The position numbers were made by a program, and so were the translations under genes. Of a stretch of 64,000 bases of DNA, positions 1 to 9,907 are shown in pieces. The stretch is from a bacterium HR40 (GTDB lineage Bacteria > Pseudomonadota > Alphaproteobacteria > Geminicoccales > Geminicoccaceae), in NCBI GenBank assembly GCA_002898275.1, contig BEIQ01000001.1, forward strand, positions 1,109,899 to 1,173,898, in the 5' to 3' direction. Within the stretch, counting starts at the first letter, position 1; each line of letters opens with the position of its first letter. Below the pieces are notes generated by a model, which was not told the origin of the DNA, ran no database searches, and saw only the letters and a program-made list of their open reading frames with translations.

Positions 1-1253
1 CCGTGCTCGGCCGAGATCGTACCACCGAACTCCGATACCAGGCGATAGACCAGCGCCTCGATGGCATGCGCCGACACACCCTCCGGCACGCTCGTCACCA
101 CGTGCAGATTGCCGTCGCCCAAGTGCCCGAAATAGACAGCGCGAATGCCCGGGAACTGCGTCTCGAGCAGGGGCGTGAGACGATCGACGTAGGCTCCGGC
201 GTGCTGGGGCAACAGCCCGATATCGAAGTTGATGTGGGGACCGAAAATGCGCCGGAACTCCGCCACCGCGTCGCGGATCTCCCACAGCCTTCGGATCTCG
301 GCCTCGCTGCCGGCCAGCGCCGCATCGGCGAGCAGCCCGTCCACGAGCATCCCTTCGAGCAGCTGCTCGAAGCGCGAGCCGTCACGGTGGGGATCGTATC
401 CCTGTGCCTCGAGCAGCACGTACATCCCGTGACGGCCGGAAAGCGGTCGTCGCAGATGCGCACATTCCGCGAACATGGTCTCGCAGAAGACCGGCCACAT
501 CACTTCGAAGGCCGACAGCAGTCCTCCGAGCCCGCGCCGCGCCCGGCGCAACAGTTCGACGACCGCCGGATAGTCGCGCAATCCGCAGAAAGCGGCAACG
601 CGGGTGACGGGCTGCGGCTGCAGGCGCAGCACCGCGCGCGTGACCACGCCCAGCGTGCCCTCGGAGCCGACGAACAGCTGTCGGAGATCGAAACCGGCAT
701 TGTTCTTGATGAGCCGGTTGAGGCTCGACATCACCGTGCCGTCGGCGGTCACCGCTTCGAGCCCGAGCACCATCTCGCGCGCCATGCCGAAGCGGATCAC
801 CCGGTTGCCGCCGGCATTGGTGGCGAGATTGCCGCCGATCTGGCAGGAGCCGCGCGCGCCCAGATCCAAGGGCAAGAAGAGGTCGGCAGCGGCGGCCGCT
901 TCCTGCGCGGCCTGGAGCGTGGTGCCGGCACGCACGAGCATGCTGGCGCTCGCCGGATCGATATCCTCGACCCCAGCGAGCCGCTCGAGGGAAAGGGCCA
1001 CGGCATCGGCTCGGGGTCGGGCTCCGCCCGCCAGCCCGGTGAGACCTCCCTGGGGAACCACGGGCAGCCGCCACTCGCTGCAGATACGAAGCGCTGCCGC
1101 CACTTCCTCGGTGGAGCGCGGACGCACGAGCGCGAGCGGCCGCACCGGGTCGAGGCCAGCCCAATCGTTCCAGTTGCGCACCGGAATTTCGTCGCCGGTC
1201 GCTACCACCTCGACACCGAGCGCACGCTCGAGCGCCCCGATCCCGTCGCTCAT
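1..1253 (-). CDS. FAD-linked oxidase (GlcD/D-2-hydroxyacid dehydrogenase type), 3' end cut by the window
   Basis: Flavoprotein of the VAO/FAD_binding_4 family, which oxidises D-2-hydroxyacids such as glycolate, D-lactate or D-2-hydroxyglutarate. The first 417 codons are present and the C-terminus lies beyond the left edge. Seen in the translation: the FAD-pyrophosphate motif PQGGLTGLAGG near residue 65, the GGNLATNAGG segment near 145, VGSEGTLGVVTR near 200, and the C-terminal metal-site motif GHLGDGNLH followed by ISAEHG at the edge. The start is the ATG at 1251-1253. It is divergent from the MDR dehydrogenase at 1351. The exact substrate cannot be told from sequence; D-2-hydroxyglutarate dehydrogenase is the closest-looking group. 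Confidence 0.85.
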   Translation of the reverse strand, partial: MSDGIGALERALGVEVVATGDEIPVRNWNDWAGLDPVRPLALVRPRSTEEVAAALRICSEWRLPVVPQGGLTGLAGGARPRADAVALSLERLAGVEDIDPASASMLVRAGTTLQAAQEAAAAADLFLPLDLGARGSCQIGGNLATNAGGNRVIRFGMAREMVLGLEAVTADGTVMSSLNRLIKNNAGFDLRQLFVGSEGTLGVVTRAVLRLQPQPVTRVAAFCGLRDYPAVVELLRRARRGLGGLLSAFEVMWPVFCETMFAECAHLRRPLSGRHGMYVLLEAQGYDPHRDGSRFEQLLEGMLVDGLLADAALAGSEAEIRRLWEIRDAVAEFRRIFGPHINFDIGLLPQHAGAYVDRLTPLLETQFPGIRAVYFGHLGDGNLHVVTSVPEGVSAHAIEALVYRLVSEFGGTISAEH

Positions 1254-1350
1254 CCCCGCGATCCCCTACCGACGCGCCGGGTTTGACACGCGACGCGCCC
1301 CTCGGCAAGGCGTCGGGCCGAGAACACACCGGATCTGCGGGAGAACTCGG

Positions 1351-2385
1351 ATGAGAGCCTTGGTGCTGAGCGATCGGCTCCGACCGGACGGGCTGGCGGT
1401 CCAGGAGGTAGCCGAGCCGATGCGACCTGCCGGTTGGGTCCGGGTCGCCGTGCGCCGCATGTGCCTCAACCGCGTCGACGTCTACATGCGCCGAAGCGGT
1501 GCGGGCATCACCCACCGCCTGCCACTCGTCCTCGGACTGGATGCCGCAGGCGAAGTGGTCGAGGCCGATCCCGGCTCGTCCCTGACCCCCGGCACCCGGG
1601 TCGTCGTCTACCCTGCCCTCTTCTGCGGCCGCTGCGAGGCCTGCGTGTCCGGCGACCATCCGCTGTGCGAGCGGGTGCGCTACATGGGCGAACATGTCGA
1701 TGGCGTGTTCGCCGAGTCCGTCGTGGTGCCGGAGCTCAATGTCGTGACGCTGCCGCCCGATGCCGACCTGCAGCAGGCGGCGGCATTGCCGACCGCCTAT
1801 CTTACCGCCTTCCGCATGCTCTACGGCAAGGCACCGCTGCGGCCCGAGGAAACCGTATTGATCCAAGGGGTGGGCGGCGGGGTATCGCTCGCGGCGCTGC
1901 AGCTCGCCCAGCTCGTCGGAGCCCGCACCATCGTCACCTCGAGTCGCGCCGAGGTACGGGAGCGGGCGCTCCTGCTCGGCGCCACTCACGCTCTCGATAG
2001 CGGCGATCCGGAGCTGCCGCAGCGGGTGCGCGAGCTCACCGACGGCCGCGGCGCGGACATGGTGATCGAGAACGTCGGCGAGGCGACCTGGAGCCGCTCC
2101 CTGCGCAGCCTGCGGCCGGGCGGCCGGATCGTCGTCTGCGGGGCGACGACGGGCGGCTCGCCGCCCGCCGAACTGCAGCGCCTGTTCATTCGCCAACTCG
2201 CGGTCTTCGGCTCGACCCTGGGCTCGCTCGGCGAGTTCCGCACCCTCGTTCGGATGTGGACAGAAGGCCGCTTCCAACCCCTCGTCTTCCGGGTCTTCCC
2301 CTTCGCCGAGGCGGTCGCCGCCCTCGATCTTCTCGAGCGCTGCGGTCAGTTCGGCAAGATCGGGTTGGCCTTCGACCTGGGCTGA
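1351..2385 (+). CDS. Zinc-binding MDR-family dehydrogenase / quinone oxidoreductase-like
   Basis: A 344-residue medium-chain dehydrogenase/reductase, NAD(P)-dependent. The structural-zinc loop is complete (CGRCEACVSGDHPLCE, near residues 91-106), and the Rossmann segment has IQGVGGGVSLAALQLA near 172. The catalytic-zinc motif is altered: the usual GHE is GLD (LVLGLDAAGEV), as in quinone-oxidoreductase-like members, so a zinc-dependent alcohol dehydrogenase reaction is doubtful. It is divergent from the FAD oxidase. A TTGACA lies at 1283-1288 in the shared gap, but the hexamer 17 bp downstream is poor. The substrate is unknown. Confidence 0.8.
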   Translation: MRALVLSDRLRPDGLAVQEVAEPMRPAGWVRVAVRRMCLNRVDVYMRRSGAGITHRLPLVLGLDAAGEVVEADPGSSLTPGTRVVVYPALFCGRCEACVSGDHPLCERVRYMGEHVDGVFAESVVVPELNVVTLPPDADLQQAAALPTAYLTAFRMLYGKAPLRPEETVLIQGVGGGVSLAALQLAQLVGARTIVTSSRAEVRERALLLGATHALDSGDPELPQRVRELTDGRGADMVIENVGEATWSRSLRSLRPGGRIVVCGATTGGSPPAELQRLFIRQLAVFGSTLGSLGEFRTLVRMWTEGRFQPLVFRVFPFAEAVAALDLLERCGQFGKIGLAFDLG

Positions 2386-2480
2386 CAGGCCAGCGCGTGG
2401 CAGCGATTGCGACAGCAGCCGCGCGGTGGCATGGTCGCGGCGGCAGGACGTCGTGCCGTCCCTAGGAGAGGAGGAAACCC

Positions 2481-2969
2481 ATGCCCATCGCCGTCGGAGA
2501 GCGACTGCCGAACGCCACCTTCAAGGTGAAGACCGAGAACGGCATCGAGGACATGACCGTCGAGCAACTCACCCGCGGCAAGCGGGTGGTGTTGTTCGCG
2601 GTCCCCGGCGCTTTCACGCCCACCTGCCATATCAAGCACTTGCCGAGCTTCCTGAGCAACCTCGAGGCGCTCAAAGCCAAGGGTGTCGACACGGTGGCCT
2701 GCGTGGCCGTGAACGACCCCTTCGTGCTCGATGCCTGGGCCGAAGCCTCCGGCGCCAAGGGGAAGATCCTCATGCTCTCGGATGGCAACGGCACCTTCAC
2801 CCGGGCGATCGGCATGGATTTCGATGGCAGCGCTGCCGGGCTCGGGGTGAGAAGCAAGCGCTACGCCATGCTGGTGGAGGACGGGGTGGTCAAAGCGCTC
2901 GAGGTGGAAGAGGCTCCCGGCAAGATGGAACGCTCCTCGGCCGAGCGCATGTTGGAGCTCCTGGGCTAG
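2481..2969 (+). CDS. Peroxiredoxin, Prx5 type
   Basis: A 162-residue thiol peroxidase that reduces hydrogen peroxide and alkyl hydroperoxides in the cytoplasm. The peroxidatic cysteine is C49 in the diagnostic motif PGAFTPTC; a second cysteine is at 74 ([10 protein letters not shown]). Length and the C-terminal [10 protein letters not shown] segment fit the Prx5/hybrid peroxiredoxin group. A strong Shine-Dalgarno (AGGAGAGGAGG) precedes the ATG. The gene converges on rnhA, overlapping it by 4 bp. The 95 bp upstream shows no clear promoter. Confidence 0.93.
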   Translation: MPIAVGERLPNATFKVKTENGIEDMTVEQLTRGKRVVLFAVPGAFTPTCHIKHLPSFLSNLEALKAKGVDTVACVAVNDPFVLDAWAEASGAKGKILMLSDGNGTFTRAIGMDFDGSAAGLGVRSKRYAMLVEDGVVKALEVEEAPGKMERSSAERMLELLG

Positions 2970-3451
2970 GGCTGGGGCCTCGGGGTATTCGGGTCGGCCT
3001 TGGGAATGGCGGCGCGAGCGAGCCGATCGACGCGTTCATTGAGCGGATCGTCGGCGTGCCCGGCGATCCACACCCACTCCACGCGATGCTGCCCGACGAG
3101 CTGCTCGAGGCGCTCCCAAAGGTCGCGGTTGGCGACCGGACGACGGTCCGCGGTGCGCCAGCCGCGCTTCTTCCACTCCGGCAGCCACCGTTCGATCCCC
3201 TGCTGGAGATAGCGGCTGTCGGTATACACCCGCACTCGCACCGGCCGCTTGAGGCTCTCGAGCGCCCGGATCGCCGCCGTCAGCTCCATGCGATTGTTGG
3301 TGGTCTCGGGCTCTCCGCCCGAGAGCACTTTCTCGTGTCCCCGCCAGCGCAGGATGGCTGCCCAGCCGCCCGGGCCGGGGTTGCCGCTGCAGGCACCATC
3401 GGTGTGGATCTCGACGACATCCTCTGCCGCTTCAGCTGGGGTCGAGGCCAT
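2966..3451 (-). CDS. rnhA: Ribonuclease HI
   Basis: A 161-residue endonuclease that cuts the RNA strand of RNA-DNA hybrids, needed for primer and R-loop removal. All four metal-binding acidic residues are visible: D in [15 protein letters not shown] in [10 protein letters not shown] in YTDSRY, and D in NERVDRLA; the assisting histidine is in WIAGHADD. It overlaps the end of thrB upstream by 20 bp on the same strand, the usual alphaproteobacterial ispH-thrB-rnhA order, and converges on the peroxiredoxin. Confidence 0.96.
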   Translation of the reverse strand: MASTPAEAAEDVVEIHTDGACSGNPGPGGWAAILRWRGHEKVLSGGEPETTNNRMELTAAIRALESLKRPVRVRVYTDSRYLQQGIERWLPEWKKRGWRTADRRPVANRDLWERLEQLVGQHRVEWVWIAGHADDPLNERVDRLARAAIPKADPNTPRPQP

Positions 3452-4400
3452 AGGCGGCAGGGCCGGCGACGTGACGGTGGAAGCGCAGTCTGTGGAGATA
3501 CTCGAGCGGGTCCTTGGGTTTCACCAGGGCTCCCTCGATCCGATTGAGCCAATCGTAGAGACGGGTGAGAAGAAAACGCATCGCCGCGCCGCGGGCAAGC
3601 ACCGGCAGGGCGGCGATCTCCGCGGGCGAGAGCGGCCGCTCGCGCCGGTAGCCGGAGAGGAGCGCGCGCGCCTTGCTGACGTTGAACTCGGCTCGCGGCT
3701 CGAAACACCACGCATTGAGGCAGATGGCGAGGTCGTAGGCGAAAAGATCGTTGCAGGCGAAGTAGAAATCGATGAGGCCGCTCACCCGGTGGTCGTCGAA
3801 GAAGACATTGTCCGGGAACAGATCGGCGTGCACCACTCCGGCCGGCAACTGCCGCGGCCAGTCGCGTTCGAGCCCGTCGAGTTCCGTCGCCAGTTCTCGG
3901 GCGAGCCCGGCCTGCACCTCGTCCGCTCGCCCGGCGCAGGCCTCGAAGATCTCGCGCCAATGGTCGACCGAGAGCCGGTTGGCGCGTCGCAACGGGAAGT
4001 CGCGGCCGGCGAGATGGAGTCGCGCCAGCGCCGCACCGAGGCTCGCGCAGTGCTCCACCTCGACCCGCCGCACCGAGCGGCCGTCGAGGAAGGTGACGAC
4101 TGCCGCCGGGCGGCCCCGAAGGCTGCGCAGGCTTGCGCCATCGCGCCCGCACACCGGCACCGGACAGGGCACGCCCTTGGCCGCGAGATGTTCCATGAGG
4201 CCGAGGAAAAACGGGAGATCCTCGGGTGCGACGCGCTTCTCGTAGAGGGTGAGGATGAAACGGCCGCGATCGGTAACGAGGAGATAGTTGCTATTCTCCA
4301 CCCCCTCGCAGATGCCTTCGAGGCGCCGGAGCCCACCGAGATCGTAGGCAGCCAGGAAGGCCTCGACCTCGGCCTCACTCACATGCGTGTAGACGGCCAC
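3432..4400 (-). CDS. thrB: Homoserine kinase, type II (APH fold)
   Basis: A 322-residue kinase phosphorylating homoserine on the way to threonine. It belongs to the aminoglycoside-phosphotransferase-like type, not the GHMP type. The N-terminus [19 protein letters not shown] and the glycine-loop region [13 protein letters not shown] are typical. The catalytic loop is [13 protein letters not shown] near residue 190 and the metal-binding aspartate follows in [11 protein letters not shown]. It sits between ispH (48 bp upstream on the same strand) and rnhA (20 bp overlap), so the three are probably one transcript. Confidence 0.95.
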   Translation of the reverse strand: MAVYTHVSEAEVEAFLAAYDLGGLRRLEGICEGVENSNYLLVTDRGRFILTLYEKRVAPEDLPFFLGLMEHLAAKGVPCPVPVCGRDGASLRSLRGRPAAVVTFLDGRSVRRVEVEHCASLGAALARLHLAGRDFPLRRANRLSVDHWREIFEACAGRADEVQAGLARELATELDGLERDWPRQLPAGVVHADLFPDNVFFDDHRVSGLIDFYFACNDLFAYDLAICLNAWCFEPRAEFNVSKARALLSGYRRERPLSPAEIAALPVLARGAAMRFLLTRLYDWLNRIEGALVKPKDPLEYLHRLRFHRHVAGPAAYGLDPS

Positions 4401-4448
4401 CGGCGACCCCGCATCGGCTTGGGGAGCACGCCCATACCCGAGGCCCGC

Positions 4449-5480
4449 TCATGGCACGGGCGCGACGACCGGAATGGGCGGCAGCCGGAAGACGACGTCC
4501 TCGTCCACCAGCCGGACCTCGCGCACGGCGAGCCGGAAGCGCTGCCGGAGCGCCTCGAGGATGCCGTGGACGAGCCGTTCCGGCGCCGAGGCGCCAGCCG
4601 TGAGCCCCAGCCGCGTCACACCGTCGAGTTCCCGCCAGTCGATGTCATCGGCGTCCTGCAGGAGGCGCGCCCGGGCACAGCCGGCGCGCTGCGCCACCTC
4701 GACGAGACGCAGGGAATTCGAGGAATTGGGCGCGCCGACCACCCAGACGAGTTCGGCCTCGGCGGCGATCCGCGCCACCGCCTGCTGCCGGTTGGTGGTG
4801 GCATAGCAGATGTCCTCGCGCCGCGGACCCTCGATCCTGGGGAAGCGGGCCCGCAACCGGGCGACGATCTCTGCGGTGTCGGCGACCGAGAGTGTCGTCT
4901 GGGTGGCATAGGCGAGACGCTCGGGATCGGGCACCTCGACCCTCTCGGCATCGGCCAGGGTCTCGATCAAGATGACACGGCCCTCGGGCACCTGTCCCAT
5001 GGTGCCTTCCACTTCGGGATGACCGGCGTGGCCCACGAGCAACACCGTACGACCGGCGGCGACATGGCGCTCCACCTCGCGGTGCACCTTGGAGACCAAG
5101 GGACAGGTGGCGTCGGCATAGACGAGCCGCCGGCGGCGGGCCTCTTCCGGAACCCGTTTGGGCACACCATGGGCTGAGAACACGACGAAGGCGCCCTCTG
5201 GCACTTGGTCCAGTTCGTCGACGAAAATGGCGCCCTTGGCCTCGAGTTCGGCGACCACGTGGCGGTTGTGGACGATTTCGTGGCGGACGTAAACCGGTGG
5301 GCCGTTCTGGGCGAGCGCCCGCTCGACGATCAGGATGGCGCGTTCCACCCCGGCGCAAAAGCCGCGCGGACTGGCAAGGAGGACTTCGAGATCGGGCAGG
5401 AAAGCGTCCTCGGACACGCGCTCACCGACGGCTGCGGCCGCTAAGCCTCGAGACCCGAACCGGAGACCGGACAAGCGCAC
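4449..5480 (-). CDS. ispH: 4-hydroxy-3-methylbut-2-enyl diphosphate reductase
   Basis: The last enzyme of the non-mevalonate isoprenoid pathway, a 4Fe-4S enzyme making IPP and DMAPP. The three cluster cysteines are visible in [25 protein letters not shown] and the later [10 protein letters not shown] region. The substrate-binding motifs HEIVHN, SAHG and [14 protein letters not shown] are intact, as is the TTN motif (YATTNRQQA). The coordinates use the first ATG and give 343 residues. The conserved domain begins about 28 residues in, so the GTG at 5417 ([12 protein letters not shown]) is a realistic alternative start. It heads the ispH-thrB-rnhA group. Confidence 0.95.
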   Translation of the reverse strand: MRLSGLRFGSRGLAAAAVGERVSEDAFLPDLEVLLASPRGFCAGVERAILIVERALAQNGPPVYVRHEIVHNRHVVAELEAKGAIFVDELDQVPEGAFVVFSAHGVPKRVPEEARRRRLVYADATCPLVSKVHREVERHVAAGRTVLLVGHAGHPEVEGTMGQVPEGRVILIETLADAERVEVPDPERLAYATQTTLSVADTAEIVARLRARFPRIEGPRREDICYATTNRQQAVARIAAEAELVWVVGAPNSSNSLRLVEVAQRAGCARARLLQDADDIDWRELDGVTRLGLTAGASAPERLVHGILEALRQRFRLAVREVRLVDEDVVFRLPPIPVVAPVP

Positions 5481-5550
5481 CAGCGCGAGACAGCACGACG
5501 CCGCTCGCTCGCCACGGCCGCTGCGGCCGGCCGCACCGGGGCGCCACCGC

Positions 5551-5676
5551 TCAACCCTGCCGCACCTTGTAACGCGGGTTGGTCTTGTTGATCACGTACA
5601 CGCGCCCCCGCCGCCGGATCAGTCGGCAGTCCTTGTGGCGATTCTTCAAGGTTTTCAGGGAATTGACGATCTTCAT
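5551..5676 (-). CDS. rpmJ: 50S ribosomal protein L36
   Basis: A 41-residue ribosomal protein: a basic N-terminal part ([17 protein letters not shown]) followed by [18 protein letters not shown] and a KVRQG tail. Only one cysteine remains, so this is the zinc-free (C-minus) form seen in alphaproteobacteria. It lies 13 bp downstream of rpmE on the same strand, so the two large-subunit proteins are made from one message, outside the large ribosomal protein operons. Confidence 0.95.
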   Translation of the reverse strand: MKIVNSLKTLKNRHKDCRLIRRRGRVYVINKTNPRYKVRQG

Positions 5677-5689
5677 CGCCGGCTCCCGT

Positions 5690-5923
5690 TCAGCTCTGCT
5701 TGTTGCGCCGGCGGAACTGTTGGAACCGCCGGTTGAATTTTTCGACCTGACCGCGTTCGATCACTTGCATCTGGCCACCGGTCCAGGCCGGATGCGATTT
5801 CGGATCGACATCGAGATGCATGACGTCCCCCTCCTTGCCCCAGGTCGAGCGGGTTTCGAAGGTGGTGCCGTCGGTCATCACCACCGTGATGCGGTGGTAA
5901 TCTGGATGAATGCCCTCCTTCAC
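5690..5923 (-). CDS. rpmE: 50S ribosomal protein L31
   Basis: L31, 77 residues with the chosen GTG start. The diagnostic blocks [30 protein letters not shown] and HPAWTGG are present; there is no CxxC zinc site, so it is the zinc-independent form. An in-frame ATG at 5954-5956 would add 11 residues, but that ATG lies inside the predicted -10 element of the promoter. The GTG at 5921-5923 has GGAGG eight bases upstream and matches the family's usual N-terminus. It is followed by rpmJ after 13 bp. Confidence 0.93.
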   Translation of the reverse strand: MKEGIHPDYHRITVVMTDGTTFETRSTWGKEGDVMHLDVDPKSHPAWTGGQMQVIERGQVEKFNRRFQQFRRRNKQS

Positions 5924-5953
5924 GCCGACATCCTCCGCACGCGTCGCGGCGCT

Positions 5954-5982
5954 CATATAGCGGTGGCTTCCGCCGCTGTCGA
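5954..5982 (-). promoter_or_regulatory. Predicted sigma-70 promoter of rpmE-rpmJ
   Basis: On the minus strand: -35 TCGACA (5977-5982), a 17 bp spacer, and -10 TATATG (5954-5959). The transcript would begin about 20-25 bases before the GTG start, leaving room for the GGAGG ribosome-binding site. The -10 contains the upstream in-frame ATG, which argues against that ATG as the translation start. Confidence 0.6.
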
Positions 5983-6090
5983 GGCGACGGCGGGAAAGGT
6001 CCCGAAGATGGCGCGATCGCCGCACCCGTGGACTCCGGACCGAAGTCGCCCCAAACCGGGCACGGTGCTCGAGCAGTGAGGATCCGCGAG

Positions 6091-7908
6091 ATGGAAAGCG
6101 CTTCCCAGGTCCTGAGCGGGGATGCGGCGCGCCGTCCTGGCTCGCGCGATCTGCGCCATCTGCGTCGGCTCGCCGGATATCTTCGCCCTTACCGGGGCGA
6201 GGTCGCCGGTGCCGCGGTGGCGCTCGTCGTGGCCGCAGCCTCGGTGCTGTCGATCGGTGTCGGACTGCGCCACCTTGTCGACCGTGGCTTCGCGGACGGT
6301 CGGCCACAGGCGCTCGATCATGCCCTCGAGGCCGTTCTCCTCGTGGTTTTCGCTCTGGCTATCGCGACCTTTTTTCGCTCCTATCTCGTGCATCGTCTCG
6401 GCGAGCGCGTGGTGACGGATCTGCGCCAGCAGGTTTACCAGCACGTGCTTCGGCTGTCCCCAGCCTTCTTCGAGACCCGGCGGACGGGCGAAGTGATTTC
6501 GCGCATCACCGCCGATGCCACCGTCATCCAAACGGTGATCGCCATGGGAGCCACCCAGGCGCTGCGCAACCTGCTGTTGCTCGTCGGCGGTACCGTGCTC
6601 CTCGTTCTCACCAATCCCCGACTTACCGGCATCGTCCTCCTCGTGGTCCCGTCGGCAGTGCTGCCGATCGTCGCCTTCGGTCGTCGGGTGCGCCGCTTTT
6701 CGCGCGATGCTCAGGATCGGATCGCCGCTGTCGGCAGCCAGGTCGAGGAGACCCTGAACGCCATTCGCACCGTTCAGGCTTTCACCCAAGAGGAGCGCGA
6801 GGCGGAAGCCTTCGTCGTCCGCAGCGAAGCCGCTTTTTCGGCCGCCGTGCGCCATGCCCGGGCGCGCGCTTGGCTCGCGGCGACGGTGATCGCACTGGTG
6901 TTCGGCGCCATCGTCGTGGTGCTGTGGATCGGCGGCCACGATGTGGTTGCCGGCCGCATCACTGCCGGGCAGCTGTCTTCGTTTGTCTTCTACGCCGCGG
7001 TGGTAGCCGGCGCCATCGGCGGACTGAGCGATGTCGGTGCCGACTTGCAGCGGGCAGCTGGGGCTGCCGAGCGGCTGTTCGAATTGCTCGACACTGTCCC
7101 CGACATCGCCCCGCCCGCCGAACCGCTTCCTCTGCCTCGCCCGGCCCGCGGTGCGGTGTCGCTGCGCAACGTGACCTTCGCCTATCCGGCCCATCCCGAG
7201 CGGCCGATCCTGCGCGACTTCACCCTCGACGTGCGGCCGGGCGAGTGCGTCGCCCTCGTGGGCCCATCGGGCGCGGGCAAAAGCAGCGTGTTCCAGCTGC
7301 TCCTGCGCTTCTACGACCCGCAGAAAGGAAGCATCACCTTCGACGGGGTGCCCATCGACCAGGTCGATCCCCGCGAGTTGCGCCAGCGCATCGCCATCGT
7401 GCCGCAGGAACCGGTGATCTTCTCCGCCGACGCCTGGACCAATATTCGCTACGGTCGGCCCGACGCCAGCGATCGGGAGGTGCGGGAGGCGGCGGAAGCG
7501 GCGCTCGCCGCCGAGTTCCTCGATCGGCTGCCACAGGGTTTCGCGACCTTCCTCGGCGAAAAAGGCGTCCGGCTGTCGGGTGGCCAGCGCCAGAGAATCG
7601 CCATCGCCCGAGCTATTCTCCGCGATCCCGCCCTGTTGTTGCTCGACGAGGCGACGAGCGCGCTCGATGCGGAGTCCGAACGACTCGTCCAGCAGGCGCT
7701 GGCCCACCTCATGAAAGGCCGTACCAGCCTCGTCATCGCCCACCGGCTGGCGACCGTCCAGCGCGCCGACCGCATCGTCGTGATGTCGGAGGGCCGCATC
7801 CTCGACCAAGGTCGACATGCCGAACTCATCGCCCGCGGTGGGCTCTACGCACGGCTCGCCGCCTTGCAGTTCGCTGCCGACTCTCCAGTCCCGGCGACGT
7901 TCGGCTGA
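6091..7908 (+). CDS. ABC exporter half-transporter (MsbA-like, membrane domain fused to ATPase)
   Basis: A 605-residue inner-membrane exporter subunit. Residues about 20-320 form the six-helix membrane domain, beginning [14 protein letters not shown]. The ATPase domain follows, with Walker [10 protein letters not shown] near 390, the Q-loop in [11 protein letters not shown], signature [12 protein letters not shown] near 495, Walker [15 protein letters not shown] near 515 and the H-loop IAHRLATVQ. The ATG at 6091 is preferred because GAGGA lies eight bases upstream. A lipid or drug substrate is typical of the family, but nothing here defines it. The gene stands alone, divergent from rpmE. Confidence 0.9.
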   Translation: MESASQVLSGDAARRPGSRDLRHLRRLAGYLRPYRGEVAGAAVALVVAAASVLSIGVGLRHLVDRGFADGRPQALDHALEAVLLVVFALAIATFFRSYLVHRLGERVVTDLRQQVYQHVLRLSPAFFETRRTGEVISRITADATVIQTVIAMGATQALRNLLLLVGGTVLLVLTNPRLTGIVLLVVPSAVLPIVAFGRRVRRFSRDAQDRIAAVGSQVEETLNAIRTVQAFTQEEREAEAFVVRSEAAFSAAVRHARARAWLAATVIALVFGAIVVVLWIGGHDVVAGRITAGQLSSFVFYAAVVAGAIGGLSDVGADLQRAAGAAERLFELLDTVPDIAPPAEPLPLPRPARGAVSLRNVTFAYPAHPERPILRDFTLDVRPGECVALVGPSGAGKSSVFQLLLRFYDPQKGSITFDGVPIDQVDPRELRQRIAIVPQEPVIFSADAWTNIRYGRPDASDREVREAAEAALAAEFLDRLPQGFATFLGEKGVRLSGGQRQRIAIARAILRDPALLLLDEATSALDAESERLVQQALAHLMKGRTSLVIAHRLATVQRADRIVVMSEGRILDQGRHAELIARGGLYARLAALQFAADSPVPATFG

Positions 7909-7918
7909 AACCGAACGT
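7897..7918 (+). terminator. Hairpin spanning the stop codon of the ABC exporter
   Basis: Perfect 8 bp stem ACGTTCGG / CCGAACGT around the loop CTGAAA, which contains the TGA stop. There is no T-tract after it, so it may slow or protect the transcript rather than end it. The next gene starts 61 bp downstream. Confidence 0.4.
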
Positions 7919-7978
7919 TAACGACCCGCCGGCACACTGCCTTCGCACACCATCGCCCCGCCGAGGCTGCCGAGACCG

Positions 7979-9907
7979 ATGCTGCGCATCCTCATCGCCG
8001 ATCCGGATCCCGGCACCGCGCTCGCGGTGGAGCAGCTCTTTGGCGAAAGACACGCGACTCGCCTCGAAGTGCAGGCCTGCGCCAGCCTCGAAGAAGCTTG
8101 TTCCCAGGCCGCACAGCGGCGTCCGACGGCCGTGCTGGCGGGCTCTTCCCTCCTGCCGCTCGAGCAGGAGGATCAGCTGCGCGAGCTGGTCGGCCGCTTC
8201 GCGCCAGCGCCGCTCGTCGTGCTCGCCGAACCGGAACATGCGCGCCGCTGCGGTCGGGTGGTGGTGGCCGGGGCCTATGACTGGATTCCCAAGGACTCAC
8301 CGCTCTTCCTCGCGCTCCCGCGGATCATCGTGCACGCCGTCGAGCGGGCCCAAGCGGAGCGGGCGATGGCCCAGTTCGAGCAGGCAGCGCGCAGCGCCGA
8401 GACGTTGCTCGCCGACATCCTCGAGAGTGCACCGTGGGCAGCCCTCCTCCTCGATGCCGCTGGCCGGATCCAGCAGTGCAACAGCGCGGCCGAGCGGCTG
8501 CTGTATCGTAACCGGCGGCGCATCGAAGGACGGGAATTCGCCGATTTCCTCGTGAAGAGCAGCTTGCCGTCGTTCCGCGAGGCCTTCCGCCGCGCCACCA
8601 CGCGGGTCGGTCAACAGCAAACCGCCCACGTCTGGCTCGCCACTGCCGACGAGAGCGAGGTCGTCCAGCTCGAGATGCGCGGCAGTGCAGGCGACGGCGA
8701 GGGGCCGATGGTCGTCCTGTGGCTGCACCCGGTGGACAAGGACATCACCTGGGTCGAAGCGCATCCCGATTCGGACCTTCGCCGCATTCTCGAAGAAGTG
8801 ACGGCCTCCGGGCGAAGCCAGGTGCCGATCGTCCAGGTCCATCTCCTCGGCCTCGGCGAAGTGCGGGAAGCGCTCGGCCAGCGCTGGCCGGAGATGGAGT
8901 GGCGGGTGCACCGGATCGTCCAGCGGGTGCTCGCGAATCTGCTCCAGCCGCACGAGCGCTGGTGCCGGAATGGCGAAGACGGCTATATCTTGGTGTTCAC
9001 GCGCGCCACGGCCGAGGAAGCGGCGAAGCGCGCCGAGACCATCGCCGAGGCGATTCGGGCGGCGGTGCTCGGCGCCGACGACTTGACGGCCCGTGCGCGC
9101 TCGCTGGTGCCGCCGGTACCGGAGGCCCAGCGCCATGCCCTAGCGCAAATCGTCACCGCCCTCGGCGAAGCGGACGGCAGCGGGCTCACCCTTGCCCGTC
9201 CCGCCGTCGTCGCTCCGCCGGAAAACGACCGCGTCGCCGATCTCGGCCGCCGACTGCGGGAGGTGTTGGAGGTGGACTTCGAGCCCGTCTACGACCAGAC
9301 GGGATCTCCCACCCCGCTCTTGGTCGCCGCCGCTGGATCCGAGGCGGCGCCGCTGCTGGCGGAATTGCGCGAACTGGCGGGCGAGGAACCGGAAGCCCGG
9401 CTCGCCCACGATCTCGCCCTGCTCGATTCGACCCTCGCCGCGATCGAGCGCGAGGCGGATCGCGACCAATCGGTGTTCGTCTTCGACGTCCAGTGGGAGA
9501 CCCTTGCGACCCGCCGACTCGCCGACGCCTATGTGGAGCGGTTGCGGGGCCTGGATGCCGGTCTGCGGCGCTATCTCGCCCCGGCGATCGTCGGCGTGCC
9601 GCCCGGCACCTACCCGCCGCGCATCGGGCGGGCGGTGGCGTTGCTCCGCCCCTTTTCCAAGCTCCAGTTGCTGACCGTGCCGGATCCGATCGGCGAACCG
9701 CCCCATCCCTCGCTGGGAAGGGCATCCATGCTGGCGATCGACTACGAGACACTGCAGCGGCGCTCGGCAGAGGCCGCGGATGGGCTCCGCACGTTCGTCA
9801 AGCGCGCGCACTCCCTGAACTATCGCGTGCTGGTTCGCCGCGTGCCACGGGGCACGGCCCCGCTGTTGCGCGATCGCTTCGACATCGACTTCACCTGCCC
9901 GGTGTGA
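7979..9907 (+). CDS. Degenerate receiver - PAS - GGDEF/EAL-like signalling protein
   Basis: 642 residues. Residues 1-125 look like a response-regulator receiver (MLRILIADPDPG), but the phosphorylatable aspartate position reads AGSSLLP, so phosphorylation is unlikely. Residues about 145-250 look like a PAS domain (ILESAPWAALLLDAAGRI). A segment around 270-360 ends in RNGEDGYILVFTRA, resembling a GGDEF domain without its signature. The C-terminal part has helices such as GLRTFVKRAHSLNYRVLV that recall the end of an EAL domain without catalytic residues. No membrane segment is seen. It is probably a non-catalytic sensor or scaffold in cyclic-di-GMP-type signalling; this role is inference. Confidence 0.6.
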   Translation: MLRILIADPDPGTALAVEQLFGERHATRLEVQACASLEEACSQAAQRRPTAVLAGSSLLPLEQEDQLRELVGRFAPAPLVVLAEPEHARRCGRVVVAGAYDWIPKDSPLFLALPRIIVHAVERAQAERAMAQFEQAARSAETLLADILESAPWAALLLDAAGRIQQCNSAAERLLYRNRRRIEGREFADFLVKSSLPSFREAFRRATTRVGQQQTAHVWLATADESEVVQLEMRGSAGDGEGPMVVLWLHPVDKDITWVEAHPDSDLRRILEEVTASGRSQVPIVQVHLLGLGEVREALGQRWPEMEWRVHRIVQRVLANLLQPHERWCRNGEDGYILVFTRATAEEAAKRAETIAEAIRAAVLGADDLTARARSLVPPVPEAQRHALAQIVTALGEADGSGLTLARPAVVAPPENDRVADLGRRLREVLEVDFEPVYDQTGSPTPLLVAAAGSEAAPLLAELRELAGEEPEARLAHDLALLDSTLAAIEREADRDQSVFVFDVQWETLATRRLADAYVERLRGLDAGLRRYLAPAIVGVPPGTYPPRIGRAVALLRPFSKLQLLTVPDPIGEPPHPSLGRASMLAIDYETLQRRSAEAADGLRTFVKRAHSLNYRVLVRRVPRGTAPLLRDRFDIDFTCPV

